From Acetobacter sp. UBA5411 (GTDB lineage Bacteria; Pseudomonadota; Alphaproteobacteria; Acetobacterales; Acetobacteraceae): DNA of 64,000 nt. Position 1 is the first letter of the stretch, and each line of letters opens with the position of its first letter. The DNA lies in NCBI RefSeq assembly GCF_002409645.1, contig NZ_DHNR01000031.1:1-64000 (forward strand), in the 5' to 3' direction. Of this stretch, positions 25,810 to 35,200 are shown piece after piece. Under the pieces are notes generated by a model. It was not told the origin of the DNA and searched no databases. It was given only the letters and a program-made list of their open reading frames with translations. The position numbers and the translations under genes are program-made.

Positions 25810-26322
25810 TCACGATGCTACCGTTGACACGATATGACTGACTTCCCTGCTCTCATCCTGTTTCAAAAGACGTGACCGGGGACTGTTGGCGATACCGAGC
25901 ATCTGTTTCTGCTCATCGAAAATCAGATCAGAAAGCCGGGTGTCATCAAGCACCGCCATGAAAGCCTTAAGGGCAGCATTAACCACATCCCGGAAGCGGC
26001 TCTGAGGCAGAAGGCGACCGGGTTCTTCCGGAAGCTGTCCCTTTTTGGAACTCGGGACATTATCCAGTCCCTCTTCTGTGACACGAACAACATCGCCTAC
26101 ACAGATCTGGCTTGCATCACGAGCCAGCCGGATACCACCGTTACGACCCCGAACCGTTTCAATGAAACCTTGTTGGCCAAGTTTATGTACGATCTTGACC
26201 AGATGATTTTCAGAGATTCCGTAAGTCGTTGCTATTTCCCGAATGGAAGCAAGACGATCCGTTGTCCAGGTAAGAAAAATAAGCGCTCTCAGCGCATAGT
26301 CCGTATGCAAGGTCAGACGCAT
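25810..26322 (-). CDS. Rrf2-family regulator, NsrR-like but without Fe-S cysteines
   Basis: A 170-aa winged-helix regulator. The N-terminus MRLTLHTDYALRALIFL and the wing segment ETVRGRNGGIRLARDAS closely follow NsrR/Rrf2 proteins. In NsrR three cysteines hold a [4Fe-4S] or [2Fe-2S] cluster in the loop after the wing. Here that loop (about residues 90-110, NVPSSKKGQLPEEPGRLLPQ) has no cysteine; the only cysteine is in SQICVGDVV. The protein therefore either senses something else or is a cluster-free repressor. It is divergent from an iron-type ABC importer, its likely target. Confidence 0.85.
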   Translation of the reverse strand: MRLTLHTDYALRALIFLTWTTDRLASIREIATTYGISENHLVKIVHKLGQQGFIETVRGRNGGIRLARDASQICVGDVVRVTEEGLDNVPSSKKGQLPEEPGRLLPQSRFRDVVNAALKAFMAVLDDTRLSDLIFDEQKQMLGIANSPRSRLLKQDESREVSHIVSTVAS

Positions 26323-26486
26323 GCCGCCACAGATCCGTTTCAGAAGCTGGTATTATTACACTACGAGCCTCCGAGGCCCGTCAGGCTAATCTAACGAAAA
26401 AGAAACAAAAGGGTTCCACGGAAAAGGGCGCTGAAATTGGGGAATTGTAACCTGCACGTGCCACTATCTAAAAATTAACGATTTAC

Positions 26487-26566
26487 GGAGCCGCACGGCT
26501 CCTCGACGTTCATGCACTTCCTGTCTATATCCCAATGAAACGAGTCCCGGCACGGGTTCCGAACCC
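26487..26566 (+). promoter_or_regulatory. Structured leader upstream of the ABC importer
   Basis: Two small perfect hairpins, GGAGCC-GCAC-GGCTCC (26487-26502) and GGGTT-CCG-AACCC (26554-26566), lie just before the importer operon. I could not match them to a known riboswitch class; the cobalamin core was looked for and not found. Confidence 0.35.
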
Positions 26567-26572
26567 CGACAG

Positions 26573-27622
26573 ATGAGGAAATCAAGTGTGTCCAGATATT
26601 TTCTAAGGAAAATAAAGATATGTGCTCTGGTCGCAACCGTCTGGACACTGCCTGTTTCCGCCTCGGCCGATACAAAAACATTGCAGGATATGACTGGTGT
26701 GGTCAGCGAATTACCCGTCAGACCCGCTCATATTGCAGATCTCTGGTATGCGCATAACGAACTGCTTGTCATGCTCGGCGGGGCATCCGCCATCGCTATG
26801 ACAGTAGAACGGGAAAGCATGTCTCCCTGGATGTATCGTCTGGCGCCTGCTCTTCATGCCGCAACCCAACTCCCCTCGACCACACCGACTGCCGAAACCC
26901 TGTTGGCAGGTCACGTAGATCTGGTGTTCGCCACTCCCTCCCTTTCGGGAGTGGAAAGTTATCGGAAAACCGGCATCCCCACGGTCGGTGTGGAGTTCCA
27001 CGACACAGCGGGATTGCTGCGCTGCCTTGATCTGACCGCCTCCATTCTCGGTACAGATCACGCACAGAAGGTTGCACAGGATTATCGCACCTATCTCGAA
27101 GAAACAGAGAAAACTCTGGCAACCCGACTGGCAGACATCCCCGAGGCGTCCCGCCCCCGTGTGCTGCACATCCTTTCCGTATCACCCATGAAGGTTGATG
27201 GCGCAGGCACGATGATTGACGAATGGATCCGTCTGGCCGGCGGCCGGAATGCGGCGGGAGAAATCAAAGGGTCCAAACGTCCCATTTCTCTGGAACAGAT
27301 TGCGGCCTGGAATCCCGATATCATTATTCTGGGTGGAATGAGCGGAGATGCCGAGCCCAAAACAGATGGACCGGTGTGGAAGGAACTAAAAGCTGTAAAA
27401 AATGGAAAGGTTTATCGCAATCCCGTCGGCGCCTTTCCTTGGGATCGTTACGGAACCGAATTTGCGCTTCAGATCCAGTGGGCGGCGACCGTTATTCACC
27501 CGGAACTGTTTCACGATACGGACATGGTAGAGATTACACGGGCTTTCTATCGTCGCTTCTTCTCATATGATCTGACACAGGATGAAGCCCGACGCATTCT
27601 GGCGGCCCAGCCACCAGCATGA
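26573..27622 (+). CDS. ABC transporter substrate-binding protein (FecB/BtuF class III)
   Basis: A 349-aa periplasmic binding protein with an N-terminal signal ending near PVSASA. The two-lobe class III fold is suggested by RPAHIADLWYAHNELLVMLGG in the first lobe and ISLEQIAAWNPDIIILGG in the second, the usual signature of siderophore, heme and cobalamin binders. The ligand is unknown. The stop overlaps the permease start by four bases. A GTG at 26588 preceded by GAGGAAA is an alternative start with a shorter signal peptide. It is probably controlled by the divergent Rrf2 regulator. Confidence 0.88.
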   Translation: MRKSSVSRYFLRKIKICALVATVWTLPVSASADTKTLQDMTGVVSELPVRPAHIADLWYAHNELLVMLGGASAIAMTVERESMSPWMYRLAPALHAATQLPSTTPTAETLLAGHVDLVFATPSLSGVESYRKTGIPTVGVEFHDTAGLLRCLDLTASILGTDHAQKVAQDYRTYLEETEKTLATRLADIPEASRPRVLHILSVSPMKVDGAGTMIDEWIRLAGGRNAAGEIKGSKRPISLEQIAAWNPDIIILGGMSGDAEPKTDGPVWKELKAVKNGKVYRNPVGAFPWDRYGTEFALQIQWAATVIHPELFHDTDMVEITRAFYRRFFSYDLTQDEARRILAAQPPA

Positions 27623-28635
27623 AGGGATCTGCCACCCTCGCAACGACATTCGTCCTTCTTCTGGTCGTTGCCACAGCTTCGCTCTGTATCGGTCGTTACC
27701 CCATACCGTTTCATGAGCTTTCAGATTTCTTCCTGTCGTCTTTCAACACTGCTGACGCCACCTGCCACAGTGTCGCCTGCTCCATTCTGGCGCATATCCG
27801 CCTGCCGCGACTGTGTGCCGCTCTCCTGACTGGAGCGGCGCTCTCCGTCTCGGGCGCTTCCTATCAGGCCGTTTTCCGCAATCCTCTTGTCTCTCCGGGC
27901 ATTCTTGGTGCGCTTAGCGGCGCAGGGTTTGGAGCGGCTCTGGGCATCATCCTGAATGTCCCGCAATGGATGATCGGTGCATCCGCCTTTGCCGGTTCAA
28001 CATTGGCGGTCCTGCTGGGAACCGGTATCGCCCGTCTGTCAGGCGACAGTTCGGTCCTGATGCTGATTTTCGGTGGCCTCGTCAGTAACGCTCTTTTCAC
28101 GGCCCTGCTGTCGATCCTCAAATATCTCGCTGATCCGGACAGCCAGCTTCCCGATATCGTGTTCTGGCTTCTGGGAACACTGTCCCGTGTTACGCCGGAA
28201 ACCCTGTCTCTCGTCACAATTCCCATGATCTGCGCAATGGCTGTCCTGTGCATCATGGGGCGGTATCTGGATGCACTCAGCATGGGCGATGATGAAGCCC
28301 GCAGTCTCGGTGTGCCTGTACGTCTCGTGCGAAATCTGGTTGTGACGCTGGCGACGCTGCTCTGCGCGCTGACCGTCTCCATGACCGGCATCATCGGCTG
28401 GGTTGGATTGGTTATTCCGCATATCGCCCGGCTGCTGGTTGGTCCCGGCAACCGCCTCGTGCTGCCCATGAGCGCCCTGACCGGTGCGATCTTCCTGACC
28501 TTTTCCGATGACCTTGCCCGCAACCTGTCCGCGGCGGAAATCCCGGTGGGCATCATGACCGAACTGTCCGGCGTGATTCTGTTTCTGCTGTTGCTTCCGC
28601 GTGTAAAAATCAGTCTGCGGGGTAACTGGCGATGA
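27619..28635 (+). CDS. FecCD-family ABC permease
   Basis: A 338-aa inner-membrane permease with about ten helices, the normal size for FecCD/BtuC proteins. Typical segments are present: RLPRLCAALLTGAALSVSGA, the conserved AYQAVFRNPLVSPGILG-type region, and the coupling segment GLVIPHIARLLVGPGNR that contacts the ATPase. It works as a homodimer with the ATPase downstream, whose ATG overlaps its stop by four bases. Substrate class: iron-siderophore, heme or cobalamin. Confidence 0.93.
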   Translation: MKGSATLATTFVLLLVVATASLCIGRYPIPFHELSDFFLSSFNTADATCHSVACSILAHIRLPRLCAALLTGAALSVSGASYQAVFRNPLVSPGILGALSGAGFGAALGIILNVPQWMIGASAFAGSTLAVLLGTGIARLSGDSSVLMLIFGGLVSNALFTALLSILKYLADPDSQLPDIVFWLLGTLSRVTPETLSLVTIPMICAMAVLCIMGRYLDALSMGDDEARSLGVPVRLVRNLVVTLATLLCALTVSMTGIIGWVGLVIPHIARLLVGPGNRLVLPMSALTGAIFLTFSDDLARNLSAAEIPVGIMTELSGVILFLLLLPRVKISLRGNWR

Positions 28636-29342
28636 CCCTTGAGGCGCAGCATCTCACATGCAGGCGGAATCATCGTCTGGTGCTGGACGATGTGTCTTTC
28701 ACAATTGGAGATGGCGTCCTTGCCTGCCTGCTGGGTCCGAACGGGGCAGGGAAGACAACCCTGCTGCGCGTCATCCTTGGTCTGGAGAAGGTAGAAGGGA
28801 AGGTGCTTCTGAACGGGGAAGACCTGTCCACCCTGTCGCCCCGCGAAACGGCCCGTCGCATCGCCTATGTGCCGCAGACCCATTCCGTCGCCTTTGCCTA
28901 CTCGGTCGAAGAGATGGTCGCCATGGGACGTCTGTCTCACGCCCGCTTCGGCCTTCTTTCCGGCAAGGATGATCAGGAGGCGGTCACACACGCCCTGCGT
29001 CTCATGAATATCACCCATCTTGCTGACCGGGCTTACGCGCAGCTTTCCGGAGGAGAGCAGCAAGCGGTGCTGATTGCCCGGGCTCTGGCGCAGGGTGGGC
29101 GGACGTTATTGCTCGATGAACCGGCGTCCGCTCTGGATTTCGGGCAGCAGAAACGGCTCTGGACCCGGCTGCGAGAGTTCGCTGGAACCGGCTACACCAT
29201 TCTGTGCACCACGCATGATCCGATCAGGGCTCGTGATATTTTTGATGAGGCGCTTTTGATGCGCAGTGGCAGGCTGATGGAGTGTGGGTCACCGTTGGAC
29301 GTGCTGACGGATGAAAAAATCGAGGCGCTTTACGCGTCCTGA
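28632..29342 (+). CDS. ABC transporter ATPase (FecE/BtuD type)
   Basis: A 236-aa nucleotide-binding subunit, slightly short for the family. Walker A GPNGAGKTT, Q-loop YVPQTHSVAF, signature LSGGEQQAVLIARAL, Walker B LLLDEPASALD and the switch histidine in CTTHDP are all intact. It powers the FecB/FecCD importer encoded just upstream. A palindromic repeat follows nine bases after the stop codon and probably ends the operon. Confidence 0.94.
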   Translation: MTLEAQHLTCRRNHRLVLDDVSFTIGDGVLACLLGPNGAGKTTLLRVILGLEKVEGKVLLNGEDLSTLSPRETARRIAYVPQTHSVAFAYSVEEMVAMGRLSHARFGLLSGKDDQEAVTHALRLMNITHLADRAYAQLSGGEQQAVLIARALAQGGRTLLLDEPASALDFGQQKRLWTRLREFAGTGYTILCTTHDPIRARDIFDEALLMRSGRLMECGSPLDVLTDEKIEALYAS

Positions 29343-29350
29343 TCAGATGG

Positions 29351-29427
29351 AAGTTTTTGGTGAAGCTTTTTCCAAAAAGCTTCGGTTGATGTCACCTTTT
29401 TGGAAAAAGGCGACGCCCAAAAACTTT
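29351..29427 (+). repeat. AAGTTTTTGG palindromic repeat, full copy
   Basis: A 77-base element. The outer arms AAGTTTTTGG and CCAAAAACTT enclose two inner hairpins, GAAGCTTTTT-CC-AAAAAGCTTC and CCTTTTT-GG-AAAAAGG, giving a three-way-junction shape. It is nearly the reverse complement of the element at 48556-48635. It sits nine bases past the ABC ATPase stop. Confidence 0.85.
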
Positions 29428-29559
29428 GACTTTCATCCGGGTTTTCTAAAGATTGTAATTGAATGATTCCTGTGAAAGCTCTCCGAAAGAAACTCGTCAC
29501 TGGAAACGTGCTCCACACAACGGTATTCACACAGGCAGAAAGTGGTGAGGAAAGCCGTT

Positions 29560-30141
29560 ATGTCGCTTGATGAGAGTGCTCTGGACCATCTGTTTCGCAC
29601 GGCAAGGACACCGGAGAAATGGACAGATCAGCCCATTCCGGAAGACACGCTCCGGGCGCTGTATGACCTTGTGAAGACGGGTCCGACGTCCGGCAACAGT
29701 TCTCCTGCGCGTTTTGTCTTTCTCACCAGTCAGGACGCAAAAGAACGGCTGAAACAGGCGCTCTCGCAGGGTAACATCGAGAAGGCCATGACGGCTCCTG
29801 TGGTAGCGATTGTGGGATATGATCCCCTTTTCTTCGAATATTTCTCCCGCCTCGGCTGTGACCCTGATCTGCGCACATGGTTTGCGTCCGATGTAGGACT
29901 GTCAGAAGAAACCGCCTTTAGGAACAGTTCGCTGGAAGGGGCCTATCTGATCATGGCAGCACGCTCTCTGGGTCTGGATGCTCTCCCCATGTCCGGCTTC
30001 GACGCGTCCATCGTCGAAGATACGTTTCTGGCCGGAGAAGGCTGGCGGGCAAACTTCCTCGTCTGCCTTGGTTATGGTGAGCCAGTTGAGACGCCGCGTG
30101 CGCCACGCCTGCCTTTCGACGAAGCGTGCCGCATCCTGTGA
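29560..30141 (+). CDS. Nitroreductase-family protein (RutE/HadB-like)
   Basis: A 193-aa flavoprotein of the nitroreductase fold, matching the RutE (malonic semialdehyde reductase) subgroup: HLFRTARTPEKWTDQPI at the start, VKTGPTSGNSSPARFVFL for FMN binding, and GLDALPMSGFDAS near the end. It would use NAD(P)H and FMN to reduce a small aldehyde or nitro compound. No other rut genes are nearby, so a role in pyrimidine breakdown is not supported. ATG 29560 is preferred because GAGGAAAG lies just upstream; a GTG at 29542 is in frame. Confidence 0.85.
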   Translation: MSLDESALDHLFRTARTPEKWTDQPIPEDTLRALYDLVKTGPTSGNSSPARFVFLTSQDAKERLKQALSQGNIEKAMTAPVVAIVGYDPLFFEYFSRLGCDPDLRTWFASDVGLSEETAFRNSSLEGAYLIMAARSLGLDALPMSGFDASIVEDTFLAGEGWRANFLVCLGYGEPVETPRAPRLPFDEACRIL

Positions 30142-30842
30142 CCGCCATTCACCGCATTGTCGTGCTCGACGCCGCACCAGCGACTATGCAGGCGCGTGTG
30201 GCCTGCGTGTTGCAGGATGCGAGCAGGTTTCGCATCCTTTCAGCCCGCACCCAAGCCGGACATGACGGCATCGGCAACATGGCCTGCCTTCTGGACGAGG
30301 TTCTGAAAGAGGCGCGATGGGATCGGCCCGACCTTGTTGTCGTCGTGATTGGTCCCGGCTCGTTCACAGGGTTAAGAACATCCTGCTCTCTCGCTGCCGG
30401 TCTGGCGTTTGGATATGATTGCCCGGTCGTCGGTGTGACACGGGGCGAGGCACTGACCGACGCGCTTTCCGCTTATGTCACACAGCATAATCTTGATGGC
30501 TGGCTTTGTGTGACGGCGGCAAGAAGCGGTCGCTGGTTTGTCGAAAGCGCTGCTCCGGACAGTCTGACCTCAGGTCCGGTCGTTGCTGTCAGACAGGCCG
30601 ACTGGGATGCTCCATCAGGACATTGGCTGATCGCAGGAGATGTTATTGAGGACGTGCTCCTGAAAGCTCCAGGCTCTCTCAAGGCGTTTCCAATCCCGGG
30701 AGAGGCGGGCATGCAGGAGATCGCAAGAGCGGGTCTGAACCGGTTACAGGGACACATCGCGCCACGCCCGGCGCTTCCCCTGTATGTCGATCCACCGGAA
30801 GCCAAGCTGCCCGCAGCAGGCCTACGTGCAAGGCCTCAATGA
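30138..30842 (+). CDS. tsaB: tRNA threonylcarbamoyladenosine biosynthesis protein TsaB
   Basis: A 234-aa ASKHA-fold protein. It pairs with TsaD and TsaE to make the t6A37 modification on tRNAs that read ANN codons. The family signature VIGPGSFTGLRTSCSLAAGLA is intact, and the C-terminus is TsaB-like. The GTG at 30138 overlaps the nitroreductase stop by four bases; another GTG at 30126 is possible. The stop overlaps rimI by four bases, the common tsaB-rimI arrangement. Confidence 0.93.
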   Translation: MTAIHRIVVLDAAPATMQARVACVLQDASRFRILSARTQAGHDGIGNMACLLDEVLKEARWDRPDLVVVVIGPGSFTGLRTSCSLAAGLAFGYDCPVVGVTRGEALTDALSAYVTQHNLDGWLCVTAARSGRWFVESAAPDSLTSGPVVAVRQADWDAPSGHWLIAGDVIEDVLLKAPGSLKAFPIPGEAGMQEIARAGLNRLQGHIAPRPALPLYVDPPEAKLPAAGLRARPQ

Positions 30843-31297
30843 CTTCTGTGTCTGATCCGGTTATTTCTGAAAGTGGCACAGCTTTTTCGCCTGTTCTGGC
30901 GGCACTTCATGCAAGCGCGTTTGAAGGAGCCGCACGCTGGTCGGAAAGTGCGTTTACAGAACTGCTTGCTACGCCCGGTACACGAGCGTTTCTCGCATCC
31001 ATACAGGAAGAACCCGTTGGTTTTATCCTGATCAGAGCTGTTCTGGATGAAGCCGAAATCCTGACTCTGGCGGTCTCTCCAGAATGGAGACGACGTGGCA
31101 TCGCCAGAAAACTGCTTGAAACGGTCGAGCACGCATTGAAAAAGGAGCAGATTACAAAGCTGTTTCTGGAAGTTTCCACAAAAAACACATCAGCAGAAGC
31201 GCTGTATACAAAAGCAGGCTTTGTCAAAGCTGGCACGCGCAAACGCTATTATGAGGACGGCTCGGACGCCGTCGTCATGGTGCGCGATATGTCCTGA
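30839..31297 (+). CDS. rimI: Ribosomal protein S18-alanine N-acetyltransferase
   Basis: A 152-aa GNAT enzyme. RimI acetylates the N-terminal alanine of ribosomal protein S18. The acetyl-CoA loop is clear in LAVSPEWRRRGIARKLLETV, and the end KAGTRKRYYEDGSDAVVM matches the RimI C-terminus with its conserved YY. Overlap with tsaB supports the name, since these two genes are coupled in many bacteria. Confidence 0.93.
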   Translation: MTSVSDPVISESGTAFSPVLAALHASAFEGAARWSESAFTELLATPGTRAFLASIQEEPVGFILIRAVLDEAEILTLAVSPEWRRRGIARKLLETVEHALKKEQITKLFLEVSTKNTSAEALYTKAGFVKAGTRKRYYEDGSDAVVMVRDMS

Positions 31298-31312
31298 TCA
31301 AGATAAAACCGC

Positions 31313-32071
31313 TCAGTCTTCTTCAGGTTCATCAGGCAGACGCCAGTCAATCGGCTTCAATCCATGCTCTTCCAGAAAAGCATTGGCTTTTGAAAAATAA
31401 CGATTTCCGAAAAATCCTGTATGTGCCGAAAGCGGTGATGGATGAGATGCCTTCAGCACCAGATGCCGTGAACTGTCGACAAATGCCGCTTTTTTCTGGG
31501 CATAACTTCCCCACAATATGAAAACAACTGGTGTTTTCTGCTCATTGACGCAGGCGATAACTGCATCGGTAAACCGCTCCCAACCATGCCGCTGATGAGA
31601 CGCAGCACGCCCCTGTTCCACCGTCAGCACACTGTTGAGAAGCAGGACGCCCTGTTTGGCCCAGGATGTCAGATTGCCATGATGAGCCGGGGGAATACCC
31701 AGATCACTCAGCATTTCCTTATAGATGTTGTTCAGGGACGGCGGAATCCGAACGCCTTTCCGCACGCTGAAGCACAAACCGTGCGCCTGCCCCGTGCCGT
31801 GATATGGGTCCTGACCGAGAATGACGACTTTAACCGAGCCTAAAGGCGTCAGGTTAAGCGCACGGAACCACTCCGGACCGCGCGGAAAGATCATCTTTCC
31901 GGCCTTCTTTTCTTCCTGAAGAAACGCCTTGAGATCCTTCATGTAAGGAGAATCAAACTCTTTCTGCAGCGCGACACGCCAGCTTTCGTCCAGTTTGATG
32001 CCTGCCTGCGCCATGAGCCGCGCTCCCGTTCTCTGATCAATAAGCTCTGTGGGCGTCAGGGTGCCAGACAA
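31313..32071 (-). CDS. ung: Uracil-DNA glycosylase (family 1)
   Basis: A 252-aa DNA repair enzyme that removes uracil from DNA. The catalytic aspartate is Asp88 in [13 protein letters not shown], and the DNA-intercalation loop carries His210 in [13 protein letters not shown]. The [17 protein letters not shown] segment is also typical. It is convergent with rimI, leaving only 15 bases between the two stops. Slightly longer than E. coli Ung (229 aa) through an N-terminal extension. Confidence 0.97.
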   Translation of the reverse strand: MSGTLTPTELIDQRTGARLMAQAGIKLDESWRVALQKEFDSPYMKDLKAFLQEEKKAGKMIFPRGPEWFRALNLTPLGSVKVVILGQDPYHGTGQAHGLCFSVRKGVRIPPSLNNIYKEMLSDLGIPPAHHGNLTSWAKQGVLLLNSVLTVEQGRAASHQRHGWERFTDAVIACVNEQKTPVVFILWGSYAQKKAAFVDSSRHLVLKASHPSPLSAHTGFFGNRYFSKANAFLEEHGLKPIDWRLPDEPEED

Positions 32072-32222
32072 TCAGGAGAATTTACAGGCCTCTCAATCAC
32101 TTCCCTGCTTCTGTGGAGATGTTCTTTTGATTGCAGGCAAAAGGCTTCCGGATACCGCCTTTTAGTAAAATCAGTATCCGGGAAATCCTTCAGAGAAAAT
32201 TATCGCAAATCACACCTGCATC

Positions 32223-35200
32223 TCAGGCAGCCTGTTCCTGCCCGACATACAGAGGAGCGACCTGAATATCTTCATCGCCCGCAAGTGCTTGTGAACGTGT
32301 CAGGCCAAATACAAAAGATCGCCGCCCATCGGCATCCCTTTGATCCGCTGTCACATGACCCACATGAACTCCATTGACTGAAATACTCAGGACAAGCGCA
32401 TCAGGATTGACCGAACCACCGGTCACATAACCTGCAATGACGTTGCTGGTCACCTTTTCCAGACAGACAGAGACATCCGCCATAACACCATCCAATCCCT
32501 CGAGTTTTTGCCTGATATGTTCAAGCATTACTCCCTCTTCCAGTCTCGGCGCGCAATAGAGCGCCTCACCCGGACAGCCATGGGGATACAGTTCGTGGAA
32601 CGTATGAGCATTGTGGAACATGTTACGGCTCTGGTCGTCCACAAAGCTTTCTGCGGGCGCGCCTTCTGCCAATAGGATATCATGAGTCTCAAGCTCGATA
32701 TGGAAATATTCCAGCATCTCGCCAATAGCGCCATGAACAATGCTCGTGTCGTTCACTAGGCAGTGAGCGGGGATCAGCCATCCATCGATAAACATGGCAT
32801 GAAGCGGTGAAACCGTCAGATCCCGCTCCGGCACGCCATTACCCAGAGAGCCTTTTCTGAAAATGACTGGAATCAGATCAGGATTTCCTCTGGCAAACAG
32901 ACCATCATAGGCACGATAGCCCACCCAATGCACAGGACGATACTGTCCGTTGGCCGTTTTCACCACGTCGCCTATGACAATATCCTCAACGGCTTTCCTG
33001 CCATCCTGCATGTCTATCAGGGTACCCCGACAATAGCAGGGCGCAGGCGTGCCATAAGTCACAAACACATTGCCCTGAGCATCATGTGTTATATCAAAGC
33101 CTTTGGAATAATCGCCGTTAAGATGAATCTCCTTGGAGAGATCTCCGTCGGTTATGAGAAGATTGTCATTGTCATCCAGAGAAACCTGCAGGGTGCTCCC
33201 CTCTGCATATTTCATGTCTGTTATGTAAATACTGCCATTTTTAAAGGTCAGACCATCGGAAATGATCGTGCCAGACGCCATGTTGAGCACGCCACCATCC
33301 AGAATGGCGCTGGTAAGGGTTGCTCCGCTTTCCGCGTTGACAACACCGTATTGTGTAATTGTGGTGTTGATTGCCGTGCCGCCGCTGTAAATGGTTTCAA
33401 TCGACTGGGACAAGACCTGCCGGTATCCAAACATATAATCCATATAGAGTTCGCCGGACAGCGTCGTGTTTCTGGCCAGACCTCCGGAATAAATATACTG
33501 ATTGGCCTCTGTCGGCTGCTCACCCGCAGTTCCGAGGACAAAATTGGATGGTTTGAAAGTCGCGCCATCAGAAACACCGCCGGCATAAATCGACTGTGTT
33601 GCATCGACATATTGAAAATTGAACTGTGTCCATGAGGAAAACTGGGAGTGATAGCTGTTGCCGTAAACCTGTTCGCTTCCACCTGTTATTGTGGAATTGT
33701 AGGAAGACGCACCCTTTCTGATGACTTCTTCCGTATTGCGATCGATTTTCGTATAGAATGACTTTGTGCCATTATACAGAACCAGATGGCCTGTCGTGGC
33801 GGGGTCATACATTGAAGTATAAGATATACTCATATTGCTGACGGTAGCGTCATTTACGACGGCCCCTGTGCCACTCACATTCACGTTGGAAGTATTGGTG
33901 GAAAATATCGTATTCGCGATGACACCAGGAGAACTGTTTTCATCAAGCGCGATAACTGTACCACCATCACTCCCTTTACTGAGAACAAAGGAAGACCATG
34001 TATAATTGGCTTCACCAAGATTGAGCGACCCCACAATTGTTCCGTCAGATTGTGTGATCTGGAGCGTACTGTTGCCCTCAAGATGCGTCGTAAGGCCATC
34101 CTGCCAGGTCAGGGAAGACAGTTCTATCGTATCACCGAGATCGATATCTCCGATTATACCGGAAGGAGAGGTCGAGCCACTGATGACAAGCGAGCCTGTA
34201 TGGCCATCCATGAATTCGAGAGAAGCTGAGTGCAGATCAGTAATATCAGAAACAACAAGCTGTCCGTCCGTGACATAGATGGTTCCCAAAAAACCAGACA
34301 GGCCGTCATCACTCGCGATATGGAGAGAGCCGCTTCCTTCCTGCACAATGGAGCCGGAACCGGAAATGACACCGCTGTTCAGCGTTGTGTCACCGGTAAA
34401 GACGACGCTGCCTCCATCAAGATTGACCACACCCTGTGAAAGCTTGGTGTCGTCAGAATTGACGATGGAACCACCGGACGAAACATAAATAGTACCGCCG
34501 CTTTCAAGATGCGTTTCAAAAGCAATCCCAGCCGACGAAACAACCTGCGTTCCACCCGACAATACAACCACGCCGGATGTCACTGCAGACACAAAAAGCA
34601 CTTGTGTGCCACCGCTTTGAATGATGCTGTTCTGGTCGTGAGCCATCAGGCCTACGGTTTCCGTGCCGGCAATAACAAGATTGCTCGCGGAGTTCCATTG
34701 ATCGATCGTAAGGAAAACATCAGCAGGCAGATGGAAATCTGATAGCGTGCCTTGTCTGACATCAATAGTCGATCCGGACTGGAATGTTATTCCCTCAAGA
34801 TCTGACCCCGAAATGACACCCGCGCTCGATCCGGCACTCACCCACAGGTTACCTACATTCAGCAGGCTAACATTTTCAAATTTCGCACCTTTTTCTACCG
34901 AAAGATAGGCACCGTTACCTACAATGGAATTCTTCAGGGTGCTGCTGTCATCAATGTTCAGCCAGCCATATTGGGACATGGCTGCCGAATTGATCGTGGC
35001 TCCATTGGTTGCGGAAACCTGTGAACCAGAAGTGGCGCTCAGAGAATTTACTGATCCACCATCGACGACAAGATCAGACTGTTCCAAGGTTGTCGAAACA
35101 AGACTTCCGCCACTTGCGACACTGATAAAGCCGCCGCTGGCTGTCGCCTGATATTCGACCCCGCCGGAAAGGACATGCTCGCTGGTCGCTGTAAGAGCTC

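Noticed and set aside
27864..29063. 399-codon minus-strand frame opposite the ABC permease and ATPase genes
   Set aside because: Antisense to two well-supported genes; sequence is low in hydrophobic cores and unlike known proteins.
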